Part shown: positions 24,966 to 35,673 of the stretch, one piece after another
Position numbering within the stretch: position 1 is the stretch's first letter
How the letters are laid out: every line of letters starts with the position of its first letter
Origin: Paraescarpia echinospica
Lineage: Eukaryota; Annelida; Polychaeta; Sabellida; Siboglinidae
Direction: 5' to 3'
Assembly: GCA_020002185.1 (NCBI GenBank)
Contig: CM034541.1
Coordinates: 26,874,931 to 26,938,930, forward strand
DNA length: 64,000 nucleotides
Position numbers and translations under genes: made by a program
Notes under the pieces: generated by a model
Databases searched by the model: none
Told to the model about the DNA's origin: nothing
The model's input: the letters and a program-made list of their open reading frames with translations, nothing else

Positions 24966-25194
24966 ACATCTCAAGTGAAATGGTGTTTTTTGATAAAAAA
25001 AATACTCAAAATTGTTATCTGCCAGATTATGATAGTTTTGTATGCATACTATCAATAAAGTTCACTTCTGATATATATTGACGTGATGGGATCTTAGGAC
25101 ATTTTGTTAGTATGAATATGCAGATACAGACACATTCCTCCGAGTGAGTCTCAGTCATGGTTCAAGCATGTCGATATCAAGTAATCAAATCCAT
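24966..25194. repeat. Gypsy-associated 3' segment, copy A
   Basis: It matches 30,690-30,920 closely (TCAAGTGAAATGGTG through AAGTAATCAAATCCATAATC) and lies at the 3' side of gypsy remnant A just as it does in copy B. It may be untranslated or LTR-proximal sequence of that element. No second LTR was found. Confidence 0.7.
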
Positions 25195-25376
25195 AATCTT
25201 TTATGAAGGAACGATAGTCGCAGTATGTTCAAGGAAATCAAGTCCATGACACAATCGTTCAAACCTAGACTTGGCGTTATTAAAGATGAAACAGGAATGA
25301 CTCTGACAGAAAGCGACGACATACTTGAAAGATGGAAGCAATATTGTGAAAGCATGTTTAAGAAAGAAGAAAAAAA
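25195..25376 (+). mobile_element. Short LINE fragment (EN-RT linker region)
   Basis: An open frame (25,225-25,413) reads MFKEIKSMTQSFKPRLGVIK, then DETGMTLTESDDILERWKQY. This is a style common in the linker between endonuclease and reverse transcriptase of non-LTR elements (unused-label block followed by RWKxY). It starts abruptly after segment ATAATC shared with 30,920 and ends in an A-run and (TA)n. The family was not resolved. Confidence 0.5.
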
Positions 25377-25409
25377 AAAATATATATATATACATACATA
25401 CATATTAAT

Positions 25410-26222
25410 GTAATGAAACCAGCAAGTTGACCTATATCACTTGTCCCTGACCAGGGGACACATTGCACCAGTCATTACGTGAAATATCTGCACATCTTTT
25501 GCAATCATTTCGTGTAATGAATGAGTGAAACAGTCATTTCAAGAAATACCTAAAAATGTACAAAACGTTGCTGTGTTATAAAGAGGTCGTACATAGTTAC
25601 GCATGCTAGCCTCATAACAGAGTCACTGTCACAGTCATATTCTGTCTCACTGACATAGCACAGCTTCAGTGTCTGGCTGTCTGCACCCTTATTCCACAGA
25701 CTGCCATGCCATCCAACTGAAGTTTGCATCTTTACTGTCAGTGTAATCCGTAAGGTGGCGCCACAATATGCCACTCATATCATGTAATGTATGACGTAGT
25801 GATGCCACCCTACTGGTAAACCAGAACTACTGCCATTACTAGAATGAGTGTATTGACGTGACATTCTGACGGAACGTACGGATGAAAAGAACAGTAATAT
25901 TATATTTACTTATTTGTATAACAAGATTCCTTTTTTTCTTCAACGAACGGGGAATAATTGCAGTTTCAATCACTCTCCTGTGATAGGTATTTTGCTAGAA
26001 GCGCAGACAATCGCGCTCCTAAGAATGGCATGAGGAGGGAAGGAGTGCCGCTGCATTTGTGCTCCTCAAAACACACGTTCTGACAGAGACATGGATGTCA
26101 TACTTTGAGAGTTGAAGTCGTATTTCAAAGTCAACAACATCGACGACAATGAATAAAAAAAAGACAGATATATTAATAAGCATCATGGGAAGTGACACTT
26201 ATGGTTACTGAGAACGTTGTTG
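25410..26222. repeat. Duplicated locus, segment S, copy A (empty-site version)
   Basis: It matches copy B at 31,555-32,142, 33,384-33,616 and 36,531-36,718 with roughly 93-95% identity. Copy A is continuous across both places where copy B holds LINE insertions, so it gives the pre-insertion sequence: GACGTAGTGATGCC at about 25,795 and GGCATGAGGAGGGAAGG at about 26,028. Homology stops at ACTGAGAACGTTGTT (26,222). A shared minus-strand frame at 25,550-25,774 changes mostly at amino-acid-altering sites and is not supported as coding. Confidence 0.9.
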
Positions 26223-26494
26223 GTGCCCAGCCATCAACTAGGCCAGCTCTAGATAGTTTAAACACTTCGGGACCACCTAGTTCTCCAAACCACTGAAATG
26301 GAGGAACGTTTCCTTTTTTCACGGCCTGCATCAGTGGAAGGGTGAAAGTGTCACCTTGTTCGTCACTGCATTGCCATTGCAGCTATGTAGAAAACCTAAC
26401 AACTCTGAGGAACCTGTTTGTGTTGGATTGATCATTGGAATCAATACAAAAGAAGCTGGTAACAATGCCTCAAAAGAAAGTAGAATACCCCGTA

Positions 26495-27465
26495 TTATAA
26501 ATAGATGGGGCATACATTGAATGTGTAAATTATTTCAATTTTTTAGGCATCACAATAAATAACCATTTAAACTGGCAGAGTCATACAAACAAAATAGCAA
26601 ATAAAATATCTAAAACAATAGGCATACTAAATAAACTTAAACACTTTTTACCACCTAATACATTATATATTATGTACAATTCTCTTATTCTCCCTCATAT
26701 TAATTATGGCATACTTTTATGGGGTAACCAAGCACATCGAATTTTAAAATTACAGAAATAATCAATATGAATAACATCCTTAAGTAAATACAATGCTCAC
26801 ACAAGTCCTATTTTTAAAAGACTTCAGTTGCTAAAGTTGGATGACATTTATAAAATCCAACAATTAAAATTTTACTATAAATTAATTAACAATCTTTTAC
26901 CCTACTACTTCAATGTTTTTCAAGCACACACATTTGTGATATTCATCAGCACTGCACACGTGAAAGAAATAATCTGTATATGTTCAGATTCAAACATGAA
27001 TTTGCGAATAATTGCATTAGACACAACATAGTAGAGACAGTTAACAATACACCAAGTATTATCATAAATTAATAAAATTTACACGCAGTCCATATGGTTT
27101 TTCAACATACACAAAAACGTTTTTATTTTAAATTATTAATCCACTTGTCGTATCCATAATTGCTTTATTTGTAATTCGTAATACATATTAGAATGTATAC
27201 CTATGTATCCATATGTACGTCAATGTGTACACGAGTACATATAATCAGTCCTTGCATTATGTATGCATGTTGACACACTGAGTATTTATCAACTATAAAA
27301 ACAAGTCATATGCTATTCTGATTTGACATGTAAATTTTAATGTTGTTCATATTGATGGGGTGGCTCCTGTGCAAGCGATATTATATATTTTAATGGGAGT
27401 CTCCCGACCTTATCTATTACTTGCGTTATTCATTGTGTATGTATCGTATTTATAGGTCAAATAAA
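26495..27465 (+). mobile_element. LINE 3' fragment related to the element at 44-46 kb
   Basis: Broken plus-strand frames give NFLGITINNHLNW, LPHINYGILLWGNQ and IQQLKFYYKLINNLLPYY. They parallel the C-terminal region of the LINE at 45.2-45.8 kb. The 3' UTR also corresponds: GGGTGGCTCCTGTGCAAGCG here and GGGTGGCCCCTGCGTGAGCG at 46,021, then AGGTCAAATAAATGG versus GGGACAAATAAACATG. It is truncated at the 5' side within the RT C-terminus, and it abuts gypsy integrase-linker sequence at about 27,487, suggesting insertion into copy B of that gypsy element. Confidence 0.75.
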
Positions 27466-27544
27466 TGGCTTCTGAGTTCTGATCACAGAGTCCAGCAAGA
27501 ACCCAGTCATGTCATAAGGTCCTGGAGAGTGCCCAGCAAGGTCA

Positions 27545-29994
27545 CAGGCTGCGAAATAAGGCCGGTCCGATCGTCCCGGACGAGTAGTTTCAGTGATCGG
27601 ACTAGTCCTTATTTAGTGGAGCAGTCCCATAGGACTAGCTGTTATTATGTGAATTAATTTACGCTATGTATACGCTAATTGGGTGTTGTGATGGAATAAG
27701 ACAGTAAGGTAGCATTTTATCACAGGCAGCTAAATATTCCGTACGACTGTCAGACGGGAAACTTGCTGAACGCAGTGAATGTAAATGGCGGCTGTTTACA
27801 TCCGGTTAGCGTAGGATAGGTAGTGCCACCTAGCGACCATGAGTGATGAGCGACATGGACTAACATACATGCGCGGGTTACAGACATGGTTACGTGCTAT
27901 CCCGTCGTGATGGTAGTTGCGTTATTCCTGCATCGGGTGATTATTTTACCAAGTTACCAAACGCCAGCAATGTTACTAATTGTTTAGTCGGCTTCGGGAA
28001 AGAAAACGCTAATGAAAAGTGTAGGGCAAATGATGCAACTTAGTTCGACAATGTCGGTCCTTTGTTGCCGTCAGGCTTCAAATTCTGCTGGCATCACCTT
28101 GTCCACGACTCCTGTTTGCTGCCCCTGATTAAACTAGTCATTTCTTCTGATAACTTTGCAATTGGATCTACGAAATCACATGTATTTGTTTCTATTAATG
28201 ACACATTTAGTTGAACATTTAATTGAAATGGGAAACGGCTTGTTTTCTTTATGAAATAAAGCCACTTACTATGTGTCACACATGTATGACCAGCGATAGA
28301 AATAAGCCAGAATATTTACTTGTCCGCCGGACAAGTAAGTTTTGAAATCTACTTGTCCGCCAAAATTTTAACTTGTCTGAGTGGTTGTCAAGGGAATTCG
28401 AAGCTTCGGAAAAAAACATAAAAAGTATGTCTTATTTTTATGACAACAACACAATGTTCCTGCTGTTTCGTTGCATGTACATCTGAGTGACTTGTGATCA
28501 AAGACACAATTTGATTTAATCTGCAAATTTTGAAATTGCAAAATTATATTTGCAACTATTTGTTTCGGTCCATTATCATTACTATATATATATATATATA
28601 TATATATTCATCACGAATATTAAAACTAGACACGTTACATGATGTATACCAATATTTTAGTGATGCTGATATGAACGCTTTTATTAATAAAAAATAATTA
28701 TTACGATGATAGGAATGAGACAATTGTTATCCTTGCTATTTGTTATAATGTTGCAAAAACTGTTTTTGTTTAATATGGTATATACATATATAACATAACA
28801 CTGCTGTACAATTTTGGCATCAGTTTGTCATTGAAGATGGCACTCAACTATCAGGAACACGACCAATGCAAAGCCAGGAAATGTCACAAAAATCATAATA
28901 AACTATAATATAATCTGATATTATTTTGTTCAATCTCTATGAACTTCAATATTAACAAAGCTCTGTATTTTACAAACGAAGATAATATTCAATTGATCAC
29001 GAGCAAACAAACGCATATTTTTACTAAATTTTATATTACCATTTCAATTATGTACAAACAGTTTTAACGGTGCCCGAATTACGTCTACCGGGCGGAATAT
29101 AATTTATAGATTTAGTTACGACGTAACGTCGCAGCCGCGCGTCTTGCATAAAATTTGGCTTCGAAAACTCGCAATTTATGGTTAGAATAAATATTACACA
29201 GACACAACAATTCTGAAATTTCATTAATATTCCGTTTATCAACCATCCCCATAGACCGGAGAGCCAGTTACAAGTTTTGAACTTTATCGATTTGGGACTG
29301 GATCGGCTAACAACGTTCGATGACTTGGAAGACTGCCGAGTCCGCGTGGGTTAGGTGTAATAATGGTTAAAACTATATAATTATTCAAATAACAGGTAGC
29401 GATACAAAGTCTATTATTTCCAAAGTTCGTCAAATGTGATCCGTGGGTGGAAGCAAGTTGTACGTCGGCCAAACTGAACGATTTACGATTTTATGAAATA
29501 CAGCCTCGATCAACGATGGCTGATGCGGAGTCTGTCCTACGCGTGTGACAGAGCTAGGTCGGTGCGCTCAGCGGATGACCCTGTTAACGCAGGCACTAAA
29601 CTTGGTCGAACGCTGAAGTACAACACATTGGCGGCGGAACGACAAGACGCCGACACACTAACAAGATTGCAACGTGCGCGATTGCTAGCGAACTTCATTT
29701 ACGTTTGAATTTCCTCAAATAAAAAGTTTGCAATGTTGCATGCGTCACTATTTACTGTAAATTTTCACTTGTCCACCGGATAACCATGTAGAGTCATTTT
29801 ACTTGTCCGGGCCAAAAATCACTTGTCCCGGACAAACGGACAAGTGCTATTTCGAACGCTGATGACACAACAGTATGATTGATGGTACCTGGCACGTTTA
29901 TTTTTAAGGACTACTAAAATAATATGAGGACTAGTTGTTTCTGAGTCAGCTAGTCCGACGGACTACCTGTCAACTAAATTCACCGTGCACCCTG
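27545..29994. mobile_element. TIR DNA transposon (hAT-like?), inserted in gypsy B and itself invaded
   Basis: Relative to gypsy copy C the foreign block begins CAGGCTGC (27,545) and ends GCACCCTG (29,994), which are inverted repeats with one mismatch. Subterminal GGACTAGTCC-type motifs also face each other over about 70 bp. CAAGG flanks both ends, and the 8-mers CAAGGTCA and CAAGGATG match at 5 of 8, which would fit a decayed 8-bp hAT target duplication. Without its inner passenger (28,291-29,861) it is about 875 bp and shows no transposase. The superfamily call is tentative. Confidence 0.7.
28291..29861. mobile_element. Inner TIR element, 1,571 bp, 5-bp TSD ATGAC
   Basis: The ends are CAGCGATAGAAATA and TATTTCGAACGCTG, inverted repeats that continue with clusters of ACTTGTCCG / CGGACAAGT on both sides over about 90 bp. 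Perfect 5-bp duplications ATGAC flank it (28,286-28,290 and 29,862-29,866). The interior is AT-rich and has a 71-codon frame at 29,493-29,708 (+) and a 64-codon frame at 29,048-29,242 (-), neither recognisable as transposase. It is therefore probably non-autonomous. I cannot place the superfamily: 5-bp duplication with CAGCG ends does not match a textbook combination I can vouch for. Confidence 0.8.
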
Positions 29995-30235
29995 CAAGGA
30001 TGGCCAACAATAAGTCCAGAGGAACGTGAACCATTATTTGCCAAATGCCATGGGCGGAGTGTATTTCACGGATAAGATCATGTGTGGAATACATGTCCTG
30101 GAGCCTCAGAAGTAACACAGACAGATCCTTCAGCAGTTACACGATGGGCACATTGGTGTTGTGAAGATGAAGGGACTGGTTCGTAGCTATGTCTGGTGAC
30201 CTGGGATAGATAAGGGTACATAATCCATTGCAGAA

Positions 30236-30925
30236 AGAGAACGTTAGAACATATAGTAACAACAGGATAGATTGAAGGAAACAGATGCAGAGGAAGCCAG
30301 ATAATATAAATTATAGTCTGTTACCATGGTGTAGGAGCGCCACAGAACTGCTACAAACTACAAATGACCATGTGGCTTGGAGGGCCATGATCACGAAAGC
30401 CTGCGACAGACACGACACTTAGTAGGAGAAAGACACTACAGAGGTCAAGATGGAATTGTGTGATTACGAACACTGAATAGTAATAGATTGTAAATTAGTA
30501 AGTGATACTTTTTCAAACTTAAATAGCATCACACCTGCAAGGAATGGATTTGGCTTTATTTGCTAATAAAATACACCTCATTGATGTTTTATGTAAACAA
30601 GTGAACTTACATAATAAACAACAAGATAGATTGAAGGAAAAAGACGAAGAGTATGCCAGAAAAAAAGAAGATAAATAGTCTGTTATGGCTAGACATCCCA
30701 AGTGAAATGGTGTTTTTTTTTTTTTAAATACTCAAAACTGTTTTCTGTCAGATTATGATAGTTTTGTATGCATACTATCAATAATGTTCACTTCTATGAT
30801 ATTTATTGATGTGATGGGTCCTTAGGACATTTTGCTAGTATGAATATACAGACACATTCCTCCAAGTGAGTCTTAGTCGAGGTTCAAACATGTTGATATC
30901 AAGTAATCAAATCCATAATCTTTGA
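30236..30925. repeat. Gypsy-associated 3' region, copy B
   Basis: It is collinear with 41,060-41,440 (ACATATAGTAACAACAGGAT, GCTTGGAGGGCCATGATCAC, and so on) and then with 24,880-25,194. The block CAACAGGATAGATTGAAGGA occurs twice, 346 bp apart (30,262 and about 30,620). No ORF of note. Confidence 0.75.
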
Positions 30926-31054
30926 TGTCCATTTTCTCAAAAAAATTATAAAATTTCTACATTTGGAAATGGGATTTCTCTGGGTGTAATTATGCTATAC
31001 AATTAAGGTTTTTAGTGTTGCATTCAGAAGACTCAACCATTGTAATATTAAGAG

Positions 31055-31560
31055 GTTTACGGAAGCACCCAATTTAGAAAATGTATCATTTCATGGTGAC
31101 CGTGCTTGACATTCGATTTCAAACGTTACACCGTTTGGGTGTGGGGGACATTTAAGCCGTTCCGTTGGGTGTTTCCTGCCTGTCTATTAATAAAAGTTAT
31201 ACTAACAAATGTAATGCTACTTTTTATTTCAGTATTTTAACACATACCTTTCAAAGTGAGAATGTCCTGATTAGCTTCCTCCACTTGATCCTTCATTTCC
31301 GCCTGTCCTTCTGTTCAATGTAACAGAAAATAGTTACCATGGTGACAGCCATCGCAATACTTTTAGGCAGTTCATATTTTCAAAGACATATAATGTTAAT
31401 ACAAGTCAATTTACTTAACGTATCATGATAGCAAATATTGGGAAATTAACTTGTTTGTGTGCAGTATGCATTACATATATATATATACACACTGTATATA
31501 TATATACATATAAATATATATATATATACATAAATACATATTAATGTAATCAAACCAGCA
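31055..31560. repeat. Duplicated locus, segment R, copy B
   Basis: Counterpart of 23,765-24,190, followed by a (TA)n tract (31,466-31,535) and directly by segment S. It includes the 63-bp exon-like segment at 31,248-31,310 (-). Confidence 0.85.
31248..31310 (-). other. Exon-like 63-bp coding segment (copy B)
   Basis: The minus strand has a pyrimidine-containing acceptor TTCTGTTACATTGAACAG, 21 codons (EMKDQVEEANQDILTLKG plus edges) and the donor GTATGTG. Compared with copy A the splice signals are kept and the length differs by exactly one codon. The neighbouring exons of any gene were not found. Confidence 0.4.
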
Positions 31561-32142
31561 AGTTGACCTACATCACTTGTCCCTGACCAGGGGACACATT
31601 GCACCAGTCATTACGTGAAATATCTGCACATCTTTTGCAATCATTTCGTGTAATGAATGAGTGAAACAGTCATTTCAAGAAATACCTAAAAATGTTGTTC
31701 AATACACAAAATGACTGATTAAGTAAACTAACTGGACCATATATGATTAAAATATGAAATCATAAAACTCAGCTAACATAAGCCAATATGTAAAATAGAA
31801 GAACAGGTACCCATGTTGAGTGTTATTTGTTACATTTGTCTTACTCATGTACCCCTAAAAAAACCTGTAAGAGTTGTATTTCTTCAGAATGTACCAAACG
31901 TACAAAACGTTGCTGCATTATAAAGAGGTCGTACATAGTTACGCATGCTAGCCTCATAACAGAGGCGCTGTCACAGTCATATTCTGTCACACTGACATAG
32001 CACGGCTTCGGTGTCTGGCTGTCTGCACCCTTATTCCACAGACTGCCATGCCATCCAACAGAAGTTTGCATCTTTACTGTCAGTGTAATCCGTAAGGTGG
32101 CGCCACAATATGCCACTCATATCATGTAATGTATGACGTAGT
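31561..32142. repeat. Duplicated locus, segment S, copy B (left part)
   Basis: It corresponds to 25,415-25,800, with about 150 extra bases around 31,700-31,850 relative to copy A. It ends at GACGTAGT, where the LINE is inserted. Confidence 0.85.
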
Positions 32143-33383
32143 CAATCAATCAATCAATCAATCAATCTTTATTTCAGACAAAAAAGCATACGTGTAATAT
32201 GCACTATGTCCATAGTAAAAAAGTAAAATAAAAAGTATATTATAGTGTATAAATTGCACTAATCCAATTCCTGCGCAATACAGAGGTCGTATAAACATCA
32301 CTGTGTATAATACTCTCAACAATGTTCGTCGATGCAGATATTCTGCTCATAAGACTGTACATGCATTTTCTAAATCTAGTATTGCAACAGTCCGTGTCAG
32401 AACTAACAAACATTAGGCTAGCACTACACCTCATAGATAGGCTGTGCATAATTCTAAATGCATTGTTATAGGAAACAATAAAGTGCTGCATAGCGGCTTT
32501 TCTATAATTAGCCCATAAGGAACATAAATACACATTACTACAATAGGATGTGAACAGTTTGTTCTTCACCTTCACTGAACAAAAGTGAAAATTCCTGAGT
32601 AGAATATTGCTTCTGCCGTACAAACTCCTTTCTTTGGATTTCATATCCGTTTCATCTGACAGATCATTACAGATTATATGGCCAAGATATTTGTATGCCT
32701 TCGTTGTATTCAGAACTGCATCACCAAGCTTAATAGCTACTTCAAAACCGGTTTGTCTTGTGTCAAAAAACATTATCTGCGACTTTACTCTGTTAAACAA
32801 TATGTCGTTGTCACATCCATAATTGTATGAAACATCTAGCAGTCTTTGCAACCCCTTAGCCGATGGAGCCAGTAGTACAATGTCATCAGCATACATGAGG
32901 TGATTAACAGTTGTATCACCACAATAGCATCCGATGGGTAGTTTCATCAGTAGCAAACTCAAATCATTCATGTATAAATTAAATAAGAAAGGAGATAGCA
33001 TACCCCCTTGTTTAACTCCATTAGTCACAGAGAAGAAGTTGGAAAATACCGAACCCCATTTAACACACATAGTCTGATTACAGTACCACTGACATATCAC
33101 TTTAATTAAATATTTAGACACTCCAAGCTTAAGTAGCTTCCTAAATAATGTTGTGTGATTCACCCTGTCAAATGCCTTGGAGGCATCAAGGAAGGCAACA
33201 TACATGCATGACCCATGATTAGTGTAATATCGAAGGAGCTCCTTCAACACAAATACACACATTTCTGTCCCATGTTTGGGTTTGAACCCAAATTGGTTAC
33301 TTGTAGTTCGTAGATGACTTTGCATCCTATTATACAGTATTTTTTCCACTATTTTTGTGAATACATTAGGCAGACATATCGGT
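32143..33383 (-). mobile_element. 5'-truncated LINE with (GATT)n tail, 5-bp TSD GTAGT
   Basis: On the minus strand the element starts inside reverse transcriptase, runs through a long intact frame and ends in (GATT)6, seen on the plus strand as CAATCAATCAATC at 32,143-32,166. The flanks GACGTAGT (left) and GGTAGTGATGCC (right) give a GTAGT duplication. The uninterrupted sequence GACGTAGTGATGCC in copy A (about 25,795) confirms the insertion point. The clean frame and intact tail indicate a recent event. Confidence 0.93.
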
Positions 33384-33385
33384 AG
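32240..33385 (-). CDS. LINE reverse transcriptase, 5'-truncated but open
   Basis: About 380 codons are open on the minus strand. The opening residues (MRFTSMVASLPI) come from flanking DNA; element sequence begins about CLPNVFTKIVEKILYNRM. RT blocks follow in order: HGTEMCVFVLKELLRYY, VAFLDASKAFDRVNH (first catalytic Asp), TNGVKQGGMLSPFLFNLYMN, and HLMYADDIVLLAPS (YADD catalytic box). Then come the thumb, with AYKYLGHIICND, and a C-terminal region rich in Cys/Tyr. Endonuclease and the RT fingers are missing, so it cannot be autonomous. The GATT-repeat tail and motif style suggest an I/Nimb- or Jockey-group element, but I cannot settle the clade by eye. Confidence 0.85.
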   Translation of the reverse strand, partial: LPICLPNVFTKIVEKILYNRMQSHLRTTSNQFGFKPKHGTEMCVFVLKELLRYYTNHGSCMYVAFLDASKAFDRVNHTTLFRKLLKLGVSKYLIKVICQWYCNQTMCVKWGSVFSNFFSVTNGVKQGGMLSPFLFNLYMNDLSLLLMKLPIGCYCGDTTVNHLMYADDIVLLAPSAKGLQRLLDVSYNYGCDNDILFNRVKSQIMFFDTRQTGFEVAIKLGDAVLNTTKAYKYLGHIICNDLSDETDMKSKERSLYGRSNILLRNFHFCSVKVKNKLFTSYCSNVYLCSLWANYRKAAMQHFIVSYNNAFRIMHSLSMRCSASLMFVSSDTDCCNTRFRKCMYSLMSRISASTNIVESIIHSDVYTTSVLRRNWISAIYTL

Positions 33386-33616
33386 TGATGCCACCATACT
33401 GGTAAACCGCAACTACTGCCATTACTAGAATGAGTGTATTGATGTGACATTTTGACGGAACGTACGGATTAAAAGAACAATAATATTATATTTACTGATT
33501 TGTATAAAAAGATTCCTTTTTTCTTCAACGAACAGGGAATAATTGCAGTGTCAATCACTCTCCTGTGATAGGTATTTTGCTAGGAGCGCACACAATAGCG
33601 CTCGTAAGAACGGCAT
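33384..33616. repeat. Duplicated locus, segment S, copy B (middle part)
   Basis: It matches 25,800-26,033 (GATGCCACC through GGCATGAGG). It lies between the two LINE insertions. Confidence 0.88.
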
Positions 33617-33719
33617 GAGGATTTAACAAGATTTAACAAGATTGCCATCCAGCGAATTAACTCTAGATGGCAGGTGGACAAGGAAGCCCTTTGGCTTATC
33701 GAGAGTCCAACCCTTTTAT

Positions 33720-34106
33720 CTACATATATCCAGCCCTTCTGAGGTATGTGTCGATTTTATTTTTAAACATATTCACACTACTAGCACCCACACAATCATC
33801 AGATAATCTGTTCCATTCATTCACAGTCCTTTGTGAAAATGAGAACTTTCTCACGTCTAATCTACACTGCTCCTTTACTAATGTAACTTCATGTCCTCTA
33901 GTCTTTCTATCTTTCTTAACTGAAAAAAACATATTTCTATCAATATTTTCATAACCATTCAATATTTTAAACACTTCTATCTGATCTCCTCTCAGTCTCC
34001 TGGTCTCTAGTGTTGTTAAACCACATTCTTTTAGGCGTTTTTCATAACTAAGATCCCTCAGTTTTGGTATCATTTTAGTCGCTCTCCTCTGTACTCTTTC
34101 AAGCAT
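33720..34106 (-). pseudogene. LINE C-terminal domain
   Basis: Open 128 codons containing LERVQRRATKMIPKLRDLSY, TTLETRRLRGDQIEVFKILN and FSFSQRTVNEWNRLSDDCV. This is the conserved region after the RT thumb in CR1/L2-type elements. It ends in a stop 100 bp before the 3' repeats. The match to 16,533-16,730 is essentially residue for residue. Confidence 0.85.
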
Positions 34107-34164
34107 ATCTATGTCCTTCTTGCGGTATGGCCTCCACGCTTGTATACAATATTCTAAATGAGGC

Positions 34165-35347
34165 CTAACTATTGTTTTGTACAGCGGTATTATTAGTTCT
34201 TTTTTCTTTATATGCTATATTTCGCCTAATCAATCCAAGGATTTGATTTCCTTTTGAAGCTGCAATTCCACACTGCTCTGAAACCTTCATGTCAGCAGTA
34301 ATTGTCAGCCCTAAGTCTTTTTCTTTTACAGTAGTACTTAGTACAGTTCCCCCCATTGTATATTCTACATATTCGTTCCCATGTCCTGTGTGAAGGCATT
34401 TACATTTCCCAAAATTGAACAACATTTGCAACTTTTCAGACCATTTGATCAACCTGTCTAGATCATCTTGTAAATGCTGTCTATCCCCATCACTTTTAAT
34501 CCTTCTAAACACTTTTGTATCATCTGCAAATGTCAACACCTTGCTAGCTATATCATCGTCCAAATCGTTTATATATAGTAAGAATAATATAGGTCCCAGT
34601 ACTGATCCCTGTGGAACCCCACTCAAAACTGATTTCCAGTTTGAAGCCTCCCCATCAACAACTACCCGTTGTCTTCTGTCAATCAGCCATTTTTCTATCC
34701 AGTTAATTATACCATTTCCTATGCCATGGGCTTTTAGTTTAAGTAATAATCTCTGATGTGGCACTTTGTCGAAAGCTTTTTGAAAATCTAAGTAGATGAT
34801 ATCTACTGGTGATCCATCATCTACCCACTTAGTGATATCTTCCAAAAACATAACATATTTGTTAAGCATGACCTCGCTTTTAGAAACCCATGTTGAGATG
34901 GGTTTATCAAGTTATGTTTAACAAGAAAATCCACCATGTGATCTTTAATTAGTCTTCTAATAATTTACAAATCACTGATGTTAAACTAACTGGTCTATAA
35001 TTATTTGACTTGTTTCTCGAACCTTTTTTAAATAACGGTATAATGTTTGCTTCTTTCCATTCTAAAGGAACCACTCCCTCTTCTAATGACAAGTTGAAAA
35101 CTGTTGCAAGCGGTATGCTAATTTGTTCTACAATTTCCACTAGTAGTTTGGGTGGAATACCATCCACTCCAGGTGATTTATTTTCCTTCATAGCCCTAAT
35201 TTTCTTAGCTACCATTTCTGGGGTTACAATTAACTGTCTTAAATAGTCTGATTCTGCCCCCTTGAACTTAGCCTCTGGTACTGGCAGTGAACTAGTGTCT
35301 TCTCTGGTAAACACTGAACTAAAATACTCATTTAGGTCTTCTGCCAT
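34165..35347 (-). pseudogene. LINE reverse transcriptase, broken by two frameshifts
   Basis: The frame at 34,949-35,347 gives MKENKSPGVDGIPPKLLVEI, LEWKEANIIPLFKKGS and NNYRPVSLTSVICKLLE. A missing base at about 34,955 shifts the frame. The next frame (34,165-34,869) gives IYLDFQKAFDKVPHQRLLLK, SGVPQGSVLGPILFLLYIND and VLTFADDTKVFRRI (FADD catalytic box). A second shift lies at about 34,200: six T here against five A in the sister copy at 16,431-16,437 (opposite strand). Catalytic residues are all present, so inactivity comes only from frame damage. Confidence 0.85.
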
Positions 35348-35673
35348 TAAGAATCCTTCTGATATTATATTTCCAGCACTATCTCTAGAGGACCGACCTT
35401 ATCCTGAACTTTCTGTTTGCTTCCAACATACGCATAAAAAAACCTTTGCTGTCATGTTTTATAATACAAGCCAATTTATGTTCATAGTTTCCTTTGAATT
35501 TCTAATTTCAGCTGTAGTTTGGTTTAGTGCTTCTTTATAAATGTTGTAGTCTCTGTCATTTGCAGTAATGTCTTATATTGACTTCCACATCATTTGTTTA
35601 TACCTTATTTTTAATGGCTTCTTTCAATAAGTATTTTCCTGGTCCGCTCTTGTTTTTGAAGGGAACAAATCAT

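Larger units (their letters stand above)
27487..30235 (+). mobile_element. Ty3/gypsy derivative B, integrase zinc-finger region split by a transposon
   Basis: AGAGTCCAGCAAGAACCCAG (27,487) to GCAAGG (27,541) and GCAAGGATGGCC (29,994) to about 30,235 together equal 40,759-41,050 of copy C. The rejoined region is the integrase H2C2 zinc-binding domain region with ILQQLHDGHIGVVKMKGLV and a damaged YVWWPGIDK (TGG to TGA at W). The 2.45-kb gap between them is the insertion described next. At the left it is cut by the LINE end at 27,465. Confidence 0.85.

Noticed and set aside
25550..25774. Minus-strand ORF conserved in the second copy (31,841-32,116)
   Set aside because: Most differences between copies change amino acids (only about two of nine are silent) and no splice or domain evidence supports it. 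It is conserved because the DNA is duplicated.
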